A stretch of 44,093 nt of DNA from NCBI GenBank assembly GCA_947311315.1, contig CAMZKN010000018.1:1-44093 (forward strand). The letters are read 5' to 3'. Below, one piece after another: positions 17,980 through 25,941 of the stretch. How positions within the stretch are numbered: position 1 is the first letter of the stretch; every line of letters starts with the position of its first letter. The DNA comes from an uncultured Desulfobulbaceae bacterium (GTDB lineage Bacteria; Desulfobacterota; Desulfobulbia; Desulfobulbales; Desulfocapsaceae). A model generated the notes under the pieces. The model was not told the DNA's origin and ran no database searches. It saw only the letters and a program-made list of their open reading frames with translations. A program made the position numbers and the translations under genes.

Positions 17980-18366
17980 ATGGTAATGAAAGAAGCTGAA
18001 GGAAGTTCCTTACGTATTCTCTCCTCCGGCTGGGGGAAGACAGAGGTTGAAAACCTTGGACGTGGAAAGGATTTTAAGCTGTGGCCCGGTGGTGGAAGAA
18101 ACTGGGACTGGTCTGAATATGGAACAGAACATCGCAGCGGTGTTCCGCCAGCCGAGGTTGAGGAGTTGGTGGCTCATGGAAGCCGGGTGGTGATATTGAC
18201 TACGGGACGGCTCAACCGGTTGAAAATTCAGGAGACGACTCTTGAATATTTAAAAGAAAAAGGAGTTGAAGTCGTAGTCGTCAGAACCGGTAACGGCATA
18301 AAACGGTATAACGAATATATAAACAAAGGATTTAAGGTGGGTGGGCTGTTTCACTCAACCTGTTGA
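17980..18366 (+). CDS. Mth938-like domain protein (AAMDC family)
   Basis: 128 residues. The beta-rich fold signature is clear: an aromatic, glycine-rich LWPGGGRNWDW (about 34-44), GTEHRSGVPPAEVEELV, the strand VVILTTGR, and a closing YNEYINKGFKVGGLFHSTC. These proteins are small, soluble and of unknown biochemical function. A GGGAC stretch lies just before ATG 17980; a second ATG two codons on is also possible. It lies downstream of the SprT-DUF2786 gene on the same strand. Confidence 0.85.
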   Translation: MVMKEAEGSSLRILSSGWGKTEVENLGRGKDFKLWPGGGRNWDWSEYGTEHRSGVPPAEVEELVAHGSRVVILTTGRLNRLKIQETTLEYLKEKGVEVVVVRTGNGIKRYNEYINKGFKVGGLFHSTC

Positions 18367-18377
18367 TACAGTTCCGA

Positions 18378-18416
18378 GGTAATAAAAACATAGAGTTATG
18401 AACTCCGTGAGGAGTT
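18378..18416 (+). repeat. 39-base dispersed repeat, copy 2
   Basis: It differs at three positions from 12479-12517. In this copy the end forms a perfect hairpin, AACTCC-GTGA-GGAGTT, and GAGTT-ATG-AACTC overlaps it, so two mutually exclusive small hairpins are possible. It lies 11 bases after the Mth938-like gene. Confidence 0.7.
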
Positions 18417-18435
18417 ACATTATTTCTCCGAAATA

Positions 18436-18768
18436 TCAGGAGGAAATCATCTCTTCTGTAACCATTCGGTCGATAAAATCGAGGATGAATTGGCGTTGAG
18501 CCGGGGTCGCATGGGCAATACAGCTGCAATGGAGGTTGGTCTGGTTTCTCACCAGTAACTCAAATTTTACCGATCCATTGGTAAGTTCCACCGCAACAAA
18601 AAACGGGCCATGTTCCTCATGACCCTGCTGGGCTTCTGCAAGCAGATCCGGTGGCAGGTGCAGCCAGTAAAGACCAACCATAGGGCCTTGTTTAATCGAC
18701 CGCTTGAGGTAGGAGTCAATATTGTCCTGTTCCATGGGGGAGAGCTCATCAATAACTATCTGTCGCAT
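18436..18768 (-). CDS. Conserved hypothetical protein
   Basis: 110 residues, which I do not recognise. It begins MRQIVIDEL with GGAAG eight bases upstream. Predicted alpha/beta: an N-terminal helix, a strand GLYWLHLPPDLL, a central FFVAVEL and a C-terminal helix QRQFILDFIDRMV. A C-x-C motif (HCSCIAHATP) precedes that helix and could bind metal, though two cysteines alone are weak support. It precedes the M24 peptidase stop by 40 bases in the same direction, so it may share that transcript. Confidence 0.6.
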   Translation of the reverse strand: MRQIVIDELSPMEQDNIDSYLKRSIKQGPMVGLYWLHLPPDLLAEAQQGHEEHGPFFVAVELTNGSVKFELLVRNQTNLHCSCIAHATPAQRQFILDFIDRMVTEEMISS

Positions 18769-18808
18769 TGTTTTCTTCCATTGTAACTATTCACACGTAA
18801 GGGGGAAA

Positions 18809-19909
18809 TCAGATATCCAGCCATGTCGTATCTTTATTGAGATTTTCGCACCCGTCTTCCCGGACAACAACCATATTTTCAAGCCGAATTCCGCCCCATC
18901 CCGGGATATAGATTCCCGGTTCGACTGTGACGATCATACCGACTCTTAATTTTTTTGTAGAGCGGGCGGAGAGGCTGGGTGGTTCATGTACGGCAAGGCC
19001 AACCCCGTGACCAAGAGAATGGCCAAACCTTTTCCCATACCCCGCATCAGCAATGATTTTTCGAGCGGCTCTGTCCACGTCGCAACAACGAACACCCGCA
19101 CGAATTGCGGCCATACCGGCCAACTGGGCCTTTCGCACCAGCCTATGCAGCTTCAGATATCGTTTGTCCGGTTCACCTGGAACAAAATTACGTGTCATAT
19201 CAGAGCAGTAGCCACTCAGTACCAATCCCATGTCAATGGTCAGGGATTTGTTTTTTTGTATGGGTGACTGCGTTGGCACCGCATGGGGAAGACTGCTGTT
19301 TGTGCCACTGGCAACGATTGAATCGAAACTGGTACCTTCTGCCCCTTTGCGGCGCATAAGTGATTCGATGGCAAGGCTGATGTCAATTTCTGTCTCAAAT
19401 TCAGGGAGGTTTTTGAAAATTTCTCCAAAGACCTTTTCGTTGAGTCGGACGGATGTGCGGATCAGATCAATCTCTTCTTCTGTCTTGATTCTCCGCATTT
19501 TTTCAACCATGCCTTCCAGCGGGGTGATTTGAATGCCTTTTTTGCCAAGTTCGGTCTTGAGATTTTGGGCAGTGGAAAACAGTGTGTAGTGACTTTCAAA
19601 TGCGAGATTTTTGACGTTAAGATCGGGGAGCAATTTGCAGAGTAATCTCAGGGAGCCTTGTTTGTAAATTTTAATTGTGGCCCATGGAACATCCTGTTTT
19701 GCCTGGGCTTTATAACGGAAATCCGTAAGAAGGAGGATTTTACCCCTGGCCGGGATAATCAGGTACCCGGAAGATTCCGAGATACCATAATCGTCACCTG
19801 TGTAACCACTGAGATATCGTCGGTTTTCAGGTTGGCTGATGAGAAAGGCATCGATTTTTTTTCTTCTCAGTTTTGCCTGAATTTTTTTTATTCTGCGAGT
19901 GTAATTCAT
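18809..19909 (-). CDS. pepP: M24 family Xaa-Pro aminopeptidase
   Basis: 366 residues, the usual length for the short PepP/PepQ-like M24B type. A creatinase-type N-terminal domain (about 1-130) is followed by the pita-bread catalytic domain. All five dinuclear metal ligands are visible: D in TIDMG, D in CSDMTRNF, H in GHSLGHGVGL, E in TVEPGIY and E in GIRLEN. It removes N-terminal residues next to proline in cytoplasmic peptides; whether it acts on tri- or dipeptides is not decidable here, so the gene symbol is tentative. It starts 29 bases after the stop of the helical protein gene 19939-20529. Confidence 0.88.
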   Translation of the reverse strand: MNYTRRIKKIQAKLRRKKIDAFLISQPENRRYLSGYTGDDYGISESSGYLIIPARGKILLLTDFRYKAQAKQDVPWATIKIYKQGSLRLLCKLLPDLNVKNLAFESHYTLFSTAQNLKTELGKKGIQITPLEGMVEKMRRIKTEEEIDLIRTSVRLNEKVFGEIFKNLPEFETEIDISLAIESLMRRKGAEGTSFDSIVASGTNSSLPHAVPTQSPIQKNKSLTIDMGLVLSGYCSDMTRNFVPGEPDKRYLKLHRLVRKAQLAGMAAIRAGVRCCDVDRAARKIIADAGYGKRFGHSLGHGVGLAVHEPPSLSARSTKKLRVGMIVTVEPGIYIPGWGGIRLENMVVVREDGCENLNKDTTWLDI

Positions 19910-19938
19910 TGTAGAGGACCAAATTGTAAAATTGCTTT

Positions 19939-20529
19939 TTATGATGCTTGAGTCAGATATTGCAAAATCATCTGTTTTCTCTGATCCAGTGCCTCGTTGT
20001 ACTGGTTATTCAGGCTGGTTAGTACTTTGGCTAATTCCTCTTTGTATTGGGGGTGCATTGCCGGGTTAACAGGGGCTTGATCCTGCTGGCCACCCGCCAT
20101 CTGTTGTTGCTCCAGTTGTGCCCGAATGGCATCTTCAAGCTGTTTGGTTGTCTGTTCTTTGTGTTGACCGTATTGCTCAAGTATTTGTTCTAGCTCCTGG
20201 CAGATTGTTTGAATTTCTCTTGTGTTTTTTGCAAGTAGAACAATACCTTGTAAGGCAGCTTTCCCCGATTCCTGTACTTGTTCTTCACGGGGAAGGACAA
20301 TGTTGCGGAGCAGGGTTTTTGCTATTCCCTCAAGTACTTGTTTGCGATCTGTTTCAGGGTGTTTTTCAAGTTCCTCAAAGAGATCGGTACTCTTGTCACT
20401 CAGAAAAGTCGCACCCAGGCGCATACCAGTTTTGATGAGATTTTCGTTGTCGGTATCTGTTGTCGCTGAAGCGGCCATTTTCGCAGCCCGTTCCAGAACC
20501 ATTTCGAGTGTGCTTTTTATTTCTGCCAT
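19939..20529 (-). CDS. Conserved helical protein of unknown function
   Basis: 196 residues from ATG 20529, chosen because AGGAAC lies about nine bases upstream. The open frame runs on to 20646, but that extension reads into the end of an intergenic repeat. The protein is nearly all helix, with heptad-like E/K/Q patterns (about 55-150), a glutamine-rich segment near 150 (EQQQMAGGQQ), and a last helix with LNNQYNEALDQRKQMILQYL. The start MAEIKSTLEM recalls uncharacterised deltaproteobacterial proteins, but I assign no function. It lies upstream of and may be co-transcribed with pepP. Confidence 0.65.
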   Translation of the reverse strand: MAEIKSTLEMVLERAAKMAASATTDTDNENLIKTGMRLGATFLSDKSTDLFEELEKHPETDRKQVLEGIAKTLLRNIVLPREEQVQESGKAALQGIVLLAKNTREIQTICQELEQILEQYGQHKEQTTKQLEDAIRAQLEQQQMAGGQQDQAPVNPAMHPQYKEELAKVLTSLNNQYNEALDQRKQMILQYLTQAS

Positions 20530-20631
20530 TGTTTTTGTTCCTGTTGAGGAGAGTGAAGGTGATTCATATATATTGTATGTATGAGATGGAGAGAATGTAC
20601 AACAGACCTCTATCCTTGGCAAAGAAAAATT

Positions 20632-20783
20632 GTAACTATTCAGCATACGGCAAAAAAGACCGTAAAAGCACGAGATTTAACTGATCAACAGTGCCTTACA
20701 TGTCCATAAGCACTCCGATCTGCTATACACCTGTATGCTGGGTGGAGTGATCGTGGGCAGGTGAGGTGCTGCTGAACAGTTAC
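20632..20783 (+). repeat. Composite palindromic repeat, copy A (flanks rsmB)
   Basis: Two modules can be seen. A 45-base lead (20632-20676) begins GTAACTATTCAGCATACGGC and ends GCACGAGAT. A 107-base imperfect palindrome follows (20677-20783), whose arms start TTAACTGATCA and end TGAACAGTTAC and pair along most of their length. The lead matches the reverse complement of 22446-22490 at about 37 of 45 bases. It lies 11 bases from the rsmB stop. Confidence 0.8.
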
Positions 20784-20794
20784 GAAAAATTGAC

Positions 20795-22153
20795 TTATTT
20801 CCGTTGTAGTCTGGCCGCGAAAAAACCGTCTATGGATGTCGATGGGTGAGGCGCAAAGAATCCATTTTCAATAAACTGTTGTGTCGGTGCGGGGAGAAAC
20901 GGGGCGCAGTCAGTAGTTCTATATTTCGGGTTATGGGCAAGAAAGCTGGCAATGACGTCCTGGTTTTCCTCGGGTTCCAGTGAGCATGTAGCATAAACAA
21001 GAATACCCTGGGGTACGAGGAGTTTTGAGGCGGCTTCAAGCAGTTCAAGCTGATCCTGCTGGTACCCCGGGAAATCCTCCTCTCTTCTATTCCATCTGAT
21101 ATCAGGATGTCTGCCGATAACACCGGTGCCGGAGCATGGAGCATCGATGAGTATACCGTCGAATAAAAGTGAAGTTGTATTGCTGAAATCTTGAAGGGTT
21201 GTAGAGTGAACGGTAAGATTGTGATCTGGATTAAGCCGATTAAGGTTGTGTTTTAATTGAGTCAGGCGGCGTGAATCCGGTTCGACGGCGTGGATATGCA
21301 GGTTTGATTGCAGTCCACGTTCGAGCAGATGTAATGTCTTGCCACCGAGACCTGCGCAACCGTCGAGATAGTGCCCTCCCGGTTTTAACGGAGCCAGTAG
21401 TTCGGTGGCGAGTTGGGCAGCTTCGGCCTGAACCTGAAAAAAACCTTCTTTGTAGCCGGGTATCGTTGGAATGGATCCATGAAAACCAGGGAGAACAACA
21501 GAGCCTTTTGCATAGGAGCCGGGGCGATGATCGATACCGGCCTGCTCCAGCATAAGAAAAAAATCACTAAGTGGAACCATACCAGTATTAATACGCAGAA
21601 CAAGCAGGGGTTCATGGTTGTTGTTTACGCAGATCCGCCTGGTTTCCTCAGTGCCGAAGCTGTTTTGCCATTTTTGCACAAGCCAATCTGGATGATTGAG
21701 GATAAGTGCATTATTTTTATCAGTTAACGCTTTTGGGGCAAGGTGTTTTTTCTGCCTGATACTTTGCCGCAGAATGCCGTTGACAAAACCGTGCAATCTT
21801 TTTGGAATTTTTGCCGTTTTACAACTGTTAATAACTTCATTGACAGCTGCAGACTCGGGAATGCGCTCCAGAAAATAGAGTTGATAGAGTCCGACAGCCA
21901 GAGCCTGGTGAACAAAAGGGTCTAATTTGCGTAAAGGGGTTTTTGAGAGGATCTCCAGGATTCGGTCAAGATATTGTCTGTTTCGAAGTACTCCATAGAC
22001 CAGCTGCATGGTGAGGTTACGATCTTTGGCTACCAGATTATATTTTTGTAGAGATTTGTCAAAAATATATTTGACGGGTAATTGCTGTTGATAGAGCTGC
22101 CGCAATGTTTCAATTGCAACAAAACGCGCAGTTTCAGGATGTTTTTTTTGCAA
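20795..22153 (-). CDS. rsmB: 16S rRNA (cytosine-967-C5) methyltransferase RsmB
   Basis: 452 residues. An N-terminal NusB-like helical domain (about 1-140) is followed by a ferredoxin-like linker and a Rossmann methyltransferase domain. The AdoMet motif reads LDGCAGLGGKT (about 268), then AVEPD; the catalytic cysteines sit in DAPCSGTGVIG and YATCSLEPEEN. The motif I form CAGLGGKT differs from the more common CAAPGGKT but keeps the glycines. The product methylates C967 of 16S rRNA during ribosome assembly. The gene stands alone, bracketed by two inverted copies of a composite repeat. No Shine-Dalgarno is obvious. Confidence 0.93.
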   Translation of the reverse strand: MQKKHPETARFVAIETLRQLYQQQLPVKYIFDKSLQKYNLVAKDRNLTMQLVYGVLRNRQYLDRILEILSKTPLRKLDPFVHQALAVGLYQLYFLERIPESAAVNEVINSCKTAKIPKRLHGFVNGILRQSIRQKKHLAPKALTDKNNALILNHPDWLVQKWQNSFGTEETRRICVNNNHEPLLVLRINTGMVPLSDFFLMLEQAGIDHRPGSYAKGSVVLPGFHGSIPTIPGYKEGFFQVQAEAAQLATELLAPLKPGGHYLDGCAGLGGKTLHLLERGLQSNLHIHAVEPDSRRLTQLKHNLNRLNPDHNLTVHSTTLQDFSNTTSLLFDGILIDAPCSGTGVIGRHPDIRWNRREEDFPGYQQDQLELLEAASKLLVPQGILVYATCSLEPEENQDVIASFLAHNPKYRTTDCAPFLPAPTQQFIENGFFAPHPSTSIDGFFAARLQRK

Positions 22154-22339
22154 AGTTGCTTGACCGGAATTAGAGTGGTTTGTGATGATATGCCCTGTAA
22201 TATTGGTTGTGCCGACACCAGCGCAGGCATGGTATGCCTGGCGGGAAATTATTGTAGCAACTATTTACTTGAAGTGGAATGGAAATTCCTGCTATATCTG
22301 AATTTCAGATGTCGAACATTGACCTCATAAAAAACAATA

Positions 22340-22490
22340 GTAGCTATTCAGAGCACCTCATTTTCGTCCATTCTGGCCTTCTCGAGCAATACAAATACGC
22401 TTCGAAGTCCCGAATAAACGAATATAAAGTACTCTGAACAGTTACATCTCGTGCTTTCACAGCATTATTTGCCGTATGCTGAATAGTTAC
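22340..22490 (-). repeat. Composite palindromic repeat, copy B (flanks rsmB, inverted)
   Basis: This is the same two-module arrangement as 20632-20783 in the opposite orientation: a 106-base palindrome (22340-22445; arms GTAGCTATTCAGAG and CTCTGAACAGTTAC) followed by the 45-base lead (22446-22490). The palindrome's interior has drifted from copy A, while its own two arms still pair, suggesting selection or constraint on the hairpin. The rest of the 22154-22502 gap has only a short TCTGAATTTCAGA palindrome near 22299. Confidence 0.8.
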
Positions 22491-22502
22491 AAACAATACA
22501 CT

Positions 22503-23519
22503 ATGATGAAAATTAAAAATTATGCTTTATGCATATTGGCAGGGCTTGTCTTTTCCTCTTCCGTTCATGCTTATACAAAAGAAGAAGTAGAAAAACGGGG
22601 GTTTCTTCAATGCGGTGTATCAACCGGGTCGCCTGGCTTTTCCACTGTTGATGCCAAGGGGAAATGGGCAGGTCTTGATGTTGATATGTGTCGTGGGGTG
22701 GCGGCTGCAATATTTGGAAATGCTGATAAAGTTGAGTACCTGCCTCTATCTGAAAAAGAGTGTTTTACAGCGTTGTTATCCGGAGAAGTCGATATTCTTG
22801 TCCGTCACCTCTCCTGGACATTTACTCGTGATACTGCCCTGGCTGCACACTTTGTTGGAGTCAATTATTACGACGGTCAGGGTATCCTTATTGCTGAAAG
22901 ACTTGGAGTAAAGAAGCTTGCAGACTTGAAAGACGTGAAAGTTTGCAGCCCTGTGACGTCTCCCTTTGAACATAAGTTCACGCATTATCTTAAGACCGAA
23001 AAAATCTCTTTTAAAAAAGTAACGTATGATTCCATCGATCTGGCAATAAAAGGACTTGAGGAAGGGGCCTGCGACGTAATATCTCTTCAACAGTCACAAT
23101 TATACGGAATACGTCATGGACTTACCGCCCTTGAAAATGCAGTTGTATTGCCTGATGTACTTTCCAGAGAACCACTGGGCCCTGTTGTCAGACAGGGGGA
23201 TGATACGTGGTTCAACATTGTCAGATGGTCTTTGTTTGCCATGATAAATGCAGAAGAACTGGGGATTACCTCGAAAAATATTGAAGAGATGAAGATCAGT
23301 AATCAGCTTGATGTACAAAGATTTTTTGGACAGGAGGGCCCGGGGGGGAAAGGTATCGGTCTCAGCGATGATTGGGCGGTGAGGATTATTCGGGCTGTAG
23401 GCAATTACGGCGAGATTTTTGAACGTAATTTTGGCTCGGAATCTTCACTCACTGTTGAAAGAGGTTTGAATAAGCTCTGGAATAATGGCGGATTGCTCTA
23501 TGCGCCACCTTTGCGATAA
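22503..23519 (+). CDS. General amino-acid-type ABC solute-binding protein (AapJ-like), solitary
   Basis: 338 residues with a signal peptide (KIKNYALCILAGLVFSSSVHA). The mature protein has the AapJ/type II periplasmic fold: RGFLQCGVSTGSPGFS, GLDVDMCRGVAAAIFG, then GEVDILVRHLSWTFTRD and a C-terminal VERGLNKLWNNGGLLYAPPLR, very like AapJ/BztA ends. It would bind polar amino acids in the periplasm, but no permease or ATPase gene adjoins it. The frame opens at 22476 inside the repeat; ATG 22503 or 22506 gives a normal signal peptide. Neither has a clear Shine-Dalgarno. The LEA-like gene follows 20 bases later. Confidence 0.85.
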   Translation: MMKIKNYALCILAGLVFSSSVHAYTKEEVEKRGFLQCGVSTGSPGFSTVDAKGKWAGLDVDMCRGVAAAIFGNADKVEYLPLSEKECFTALLSGEVDILVRHLSWTFTRDTALAAHFVGVNYYDGQGILIAERLGVKKLADLKDVKVCSPVTSPFEHKFTHYLKTEKISFKKVTYDSIDLAIKGLEEGACDVISLQQSQLYGIRHGLTALENAVVLPDVLSREPLGPVVRQGDDTWFNIVRWSLFAMINAEELGITSKNIEEMKISNQLDVQRFFGQEGPGGKGIGLSDDWAVRIIRAVGNYGEIFERNFGSESSLTVERGLNKLWNNGGLLYAPPLR

Positions 23520-23539
23520 CCTTAAAAGGGAGTATTGAA

Positions 23540-23950
23540 ATGGCAGGGATAAAGTATTTTGTAAGTGGAAGTGTTGTTTTTTTAGTCTGTTTTCTGTTTT
23601 TTAATGTGTCGGCAATGGGTGTTGAGCAGCAGAGCAAATGGGAAAAAGCATCTGAGGAGATTAACGAGGCAGCACATGCAGTAGGGGATGCATCGGAAGA
23701 AAGCTGGGACAAAGCTAAGGAAAAAACAGCCGATGCCTATCATGCTGCCCAGCAGAAGAGCGGTGAAGTTTGGGATAAAACCAAAAAGAAAAGTTCTGAA
23801 ATAGTAGACAAAACTGCAGATAAAACGAATGAACTAATTGATGACACTGCCGAAAAATCGAAAAATGCCTGGGATGAAACAAAAGAGAAGTCATCTGAAT
23901 TACTGGAGGAAGGCAAAAGTAAGATCCACGAGATGACTGCACCAGAATGA
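23540..23950 (+). CDS. Exported LEA-like/apolipoprotein-like repeat protein
   Basis: 136 residues. A signal peptide (to about residue 26) is followed by a lysine/glutamate-rich amphipathic helix made of degenerate 11-residue units containing W-D/E-K-A/T and K-x-S-E (SWDKAKEKTAD, VWDKTKKKSSE, AWDETKEKSSE). This pattern resembles late-embryogenesis-abundant group 3 proteins, suggesting a disordered periplasmic stress or membrane-surface protein (inference). AAGGGAG lies about eight bases upstream of the ATG. It follows the AapJ-like gene closely on the same strand and may share its transcript. Confidence 0.75.
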   Translation: MAGIKYFVSGSVVFLVCFLFFNVSAMGVEQQSKWEKASEEINEAAHAVGDASEESWDKAKEKTADAYHAAQQKSGEVWDKTKKKSSEIVDKTADKTNELIDDTAEKSKNAWDETKEKSSELLEEGKSKIHEMTAPE

Positions 23951-23977
23951 TTGAGTAGGACAGGAGTTTCAATTTTT

Positions 23978-24069
23978 CCGAAGCTCAAAAAATGAATACC
24001 GAACATTAAAAGACGAATATCGAGGTAAGCGCAGACTTCGATATTGAGCAAGGAATGTTGAACCGAAGA
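23978..24069. repeat. Degenerate intergenic palindromic repeat
   Basis: Paired segments AACATT (24002-24007)/AATGTT (24054-24059) and ATATCGA (24017-24023)/TCGATAT (24038-24044) are nested around a 14-base loop, with GAAGCTC and CCGAAG at the edges. The pattern resembles dispersed repeats seen in sulfate reducers. No coding potential is seen. Confidence 0.5.
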
Positions 24070-24091
24070 AGGGGAAAAGCCTTTTAACAAC

Positions 24092-24128
24092 AAAAAAGGG
24101 AGTCACCGTGAAGGCGTCTCCCTTTTTT
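24092..24128. terminator. Bidirectional terminator between convergent genes
   Basis: AAAAAAGGGAG (24092-24102) pairs with CTCCCTTTTTT (24118-24128) around a 15-base loop, giving a U-run on either strand. It separates the LEA-like gene (+) from the GGGtGRT gene (-). Confidence 0.88.
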
Positions 24129-24149
24129 AATTATCAGACCAGATTTCTG

Positions 24150-25145
24150 TTACGATGCCTGTTCCAGTGCAACGGCAACAGATACCGAAGCGCCCACCAT
24201 CGGATTATTGCCCATTCCGATAAGGCCCATCATTTCCACATGAGCCGGCACCGAGGATGAGCCTGCAAACTGGGCATCAGAATGCATACGGCCCATGGTA
24301 TCGGTCATGCCATAGGAGGCGGGCCCTGCTCCCATATTATCTGGATGCAGGGTACGTCCTGTACCCCCGCCGGAAGCAACTGAAAAATATTTTTTACCCT
24401 GTTCCAGGCACTCTTTTTTGTAGGTTCCGGCAACAGGATGTTGAAAGCGGGTAGGGTTTGTTGAGTTTCCGGTGATGGAAACATCGACTCCTTCCAAATG
24501 GTTGATAGCTACGCCTTCACGTACATCGTCAGAGCCAAAACATCTTACCTTGCCACGTTCACCATCGGAGTATGTTGTTTCAGAGGCAACTGAAAGTTCG
24601 CCTGTTGAGTAGTTGAATGTGGTTTGCACGTAGGTAAAACCATTAATTCTTGAAATAATCTTGGCGGCATCCTTGCCAAGGCCGTTGAGGATCACCCGAA
24701 GAGGTGAGGTGCGCACACGGTTTGCAGATCTGGCAATGCCGATTGCCCCTTCTGCTGCGGCAAAGGATTCGTGTCCGGCAAGAAAGGCAAAACACTGCGT
24801 TTCTTCTTTGAGCAGCATTGCGGCGAGGTTGCCGTGTCCAAGACCAACTTTTCGATCATCGGCCACTGAGCCGGGAATGCAAAACGCCTGCAAGCCCTCA
24901 CCAAGAGTCGACGCTATGGTTGAGGCTTTGCTTTCACCTTTTTTGATTGCAATAGCAGCGCCCAGGGTGTAAGCCCATAGCGCATTGTCAAAACATATCG
25001 GTTGAATCTCTTTGACGATTTTTGCAACATCCACCCCGTAATCAAGACAAAGTTTCTGCGCATCTTCCAGGGTTTTTAAATCGTAATTTTCCAGGACAGG
25101 AGTAATCTGATTGATCCGCCTGTCGTAACTTTCAAACAGTGCCAT
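24150..25145 (-). CDS. GGGtGRT protein
   Basis: 331 residues. The family-naming motif SGGGTGRT is at about 259-265, inside a well-kept C-terminal stretch with HPDNMGAGPASYGMTDTMGR and SSVPAHVEMMGLIGMGNNPMVGAS. The N-terminal half has scattered cysteines (C33, C51, C89, C118), FLAGHESFAAAEGAIG and VILNGLGKDAAKII. The biochemical function is not established. It is consistently paired with a NifU-like protein, found here 11 bases upstream, suggesting iron-sulfur or sulfur chemistry in anaerobes. AAGGAG lies about eight bases before the ATG. Ends at the bidirectional terminator. Confidence 0.92.
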   Translation of the reverse strand: MALFESYDRRINQITPVLENYDLKTLEDAQKLCLDYGVDVAKIVKEIQPICFDNALWAYTLGAAIAIKKGESKASTIASTLGEGLQAFCIPGSVADDRKVGLGHGNLAAMLLKEETQCFAFLAGHESFAAAEGAIGIARSANRVRTSPLRVILNGLGKDAAKIISRINGFTYVQTTFNYSTGELSVASETTYSDGERGKVRCFGSDDVREGVAINHLEGVDVSITGNSTNPTRFQHPVAGTYKKECLEQGKKYFSVASGGGTGRTLHPDNMGAGPASYGMTDTMGRMHSDAQFAGSSSVPAHVEMMGLIGMGNNPMVGASVSVAVALEQAS

Positions 25146-25156
25146 AGTTATTCTCC

Positions 25157-25849
25157 TTATTCCTTTCGTGGATCAATGGTTTTCACGGCATCCTGAAATC
25201 TGCCATAGGTCCCCGAGGCATCTTTTAATGCCTGGTTGGCATCTACACCCTTTTTGATACTGTCCATCATTTTACCGAGGCTGACAAACGAATAGCCGAT
25301 AATTTCGTCGTTTTTATCGAGTGCTATTTCGGTAACGTAACCTTCGGCCATTTCCAGATAACGTGGTCCTTTGCTGTTGGTACCGTACATGGTGCCACTG
25401 ACAGAACGCAGTCCTTTGCCGAGATCTTCAAGACCTGCGCCAATGGGAAGCCCACCTTCAGAAAATGCGGACTGGCTGCGACCATAGATAATCTGCAGGA
25501 AGAGTTCGCGCATAGCAACGTTTATGGCATCGCATACCAGATCAGTATTCATGGCTTCGAGGATAGTTTTTCCCGGAAGGATTTCAGAGGCCATCGCTGC
25601 AGAATGGGTCATGCCCGTACAGCCGATGGTCTCGACCAGTGCTTCTTCAATGATACCGTTCTTTATATTGAGCGTCAGTTTACATGCACCCTGTTGTGGA
25701 GCACACCAGCCTACGCCGTGGGTTAATCCATTAACATCTTTGACTTCTTTGACCTGTGTCCATGCGCCTTCCTGTGGTATGGGAGCCGGCCCGTGATTTG
25801 TCCCGAGTGCAACACTGCACATCCCGAGGATTTCAGAAGAGTATTGCAT
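25157..25849 (-). CDS. NifU/IscU-like scaffold protein paired with GGGtGRT
   Basis: 230 residues. The segment ETIGCTGMTHSAAMASEIL (C77) resembles the NifU-N/IscU region around its first cluster cysteine; C49 and C56 (GWCAPQQGAC) and C106 (DLVCDAIN) provide further candidate ligands, though the spacing differs from IscU. The C-terminal half (about 150-230) is family-specific, with YLEMAEGYVTEIALDKNDEIIGYSF. It is annotated in databases as an Fe-S assembly scaffold by homology only. A strong AAGGAG lies eight bases before the ATG. First gene of a two-gene operon with GGGtGRT. Confidence 0.85.
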   Translation of the reverse strand: MQYSSEILGMCSVALGTNHGPAPIPQEGAWTQVKEVKDVNGLTHGVGWCAPQQGACKLTLNIKNGIIEEALVETIGCTGMTHSAAMASEILPGKTILEAMNTDLVCDAINVAMRELFLQIIYGRSQSAFSEGGLPIGAGLEDLGKGLRSVSGTMYGTNSKGPRYLEMAEGYVTEIALDKNDEIIGYSFVSLGKMMDSIKKGVDANQALKDASGTYGRFQDAVKTIDPRKE

Positions 25850-25941
25850 GTTTATCTCCTTGAATAAAAAATTTTTGATATGCTGCCAAAAGTCATTATA
25901 GTGGGATCGAAGTAAAATTCAAGCTGAGTCAAGATCATTCG

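Noticed and set aside
20530..20646. Extended N-terminus of the helical protein 19939-20529
   Set aside because: The extension derives from the end of the intergenic repeat and has no ribosome binding site.
20632..22490. CRISPR array or integron attC array suggested by several palindromes
   Set aside because: There are only two copies, in inverted orientation and 1.6 kb apart, with a core gene between; no regular direct repeats or spacers, and no integrase or cas gene.
23951..24149. Small protein encoded on the minus strand across the LEA-like gene
   Set aside because: The frame is a shadow of the charged repeat codons and runs through a palindromic repeat and terminator.
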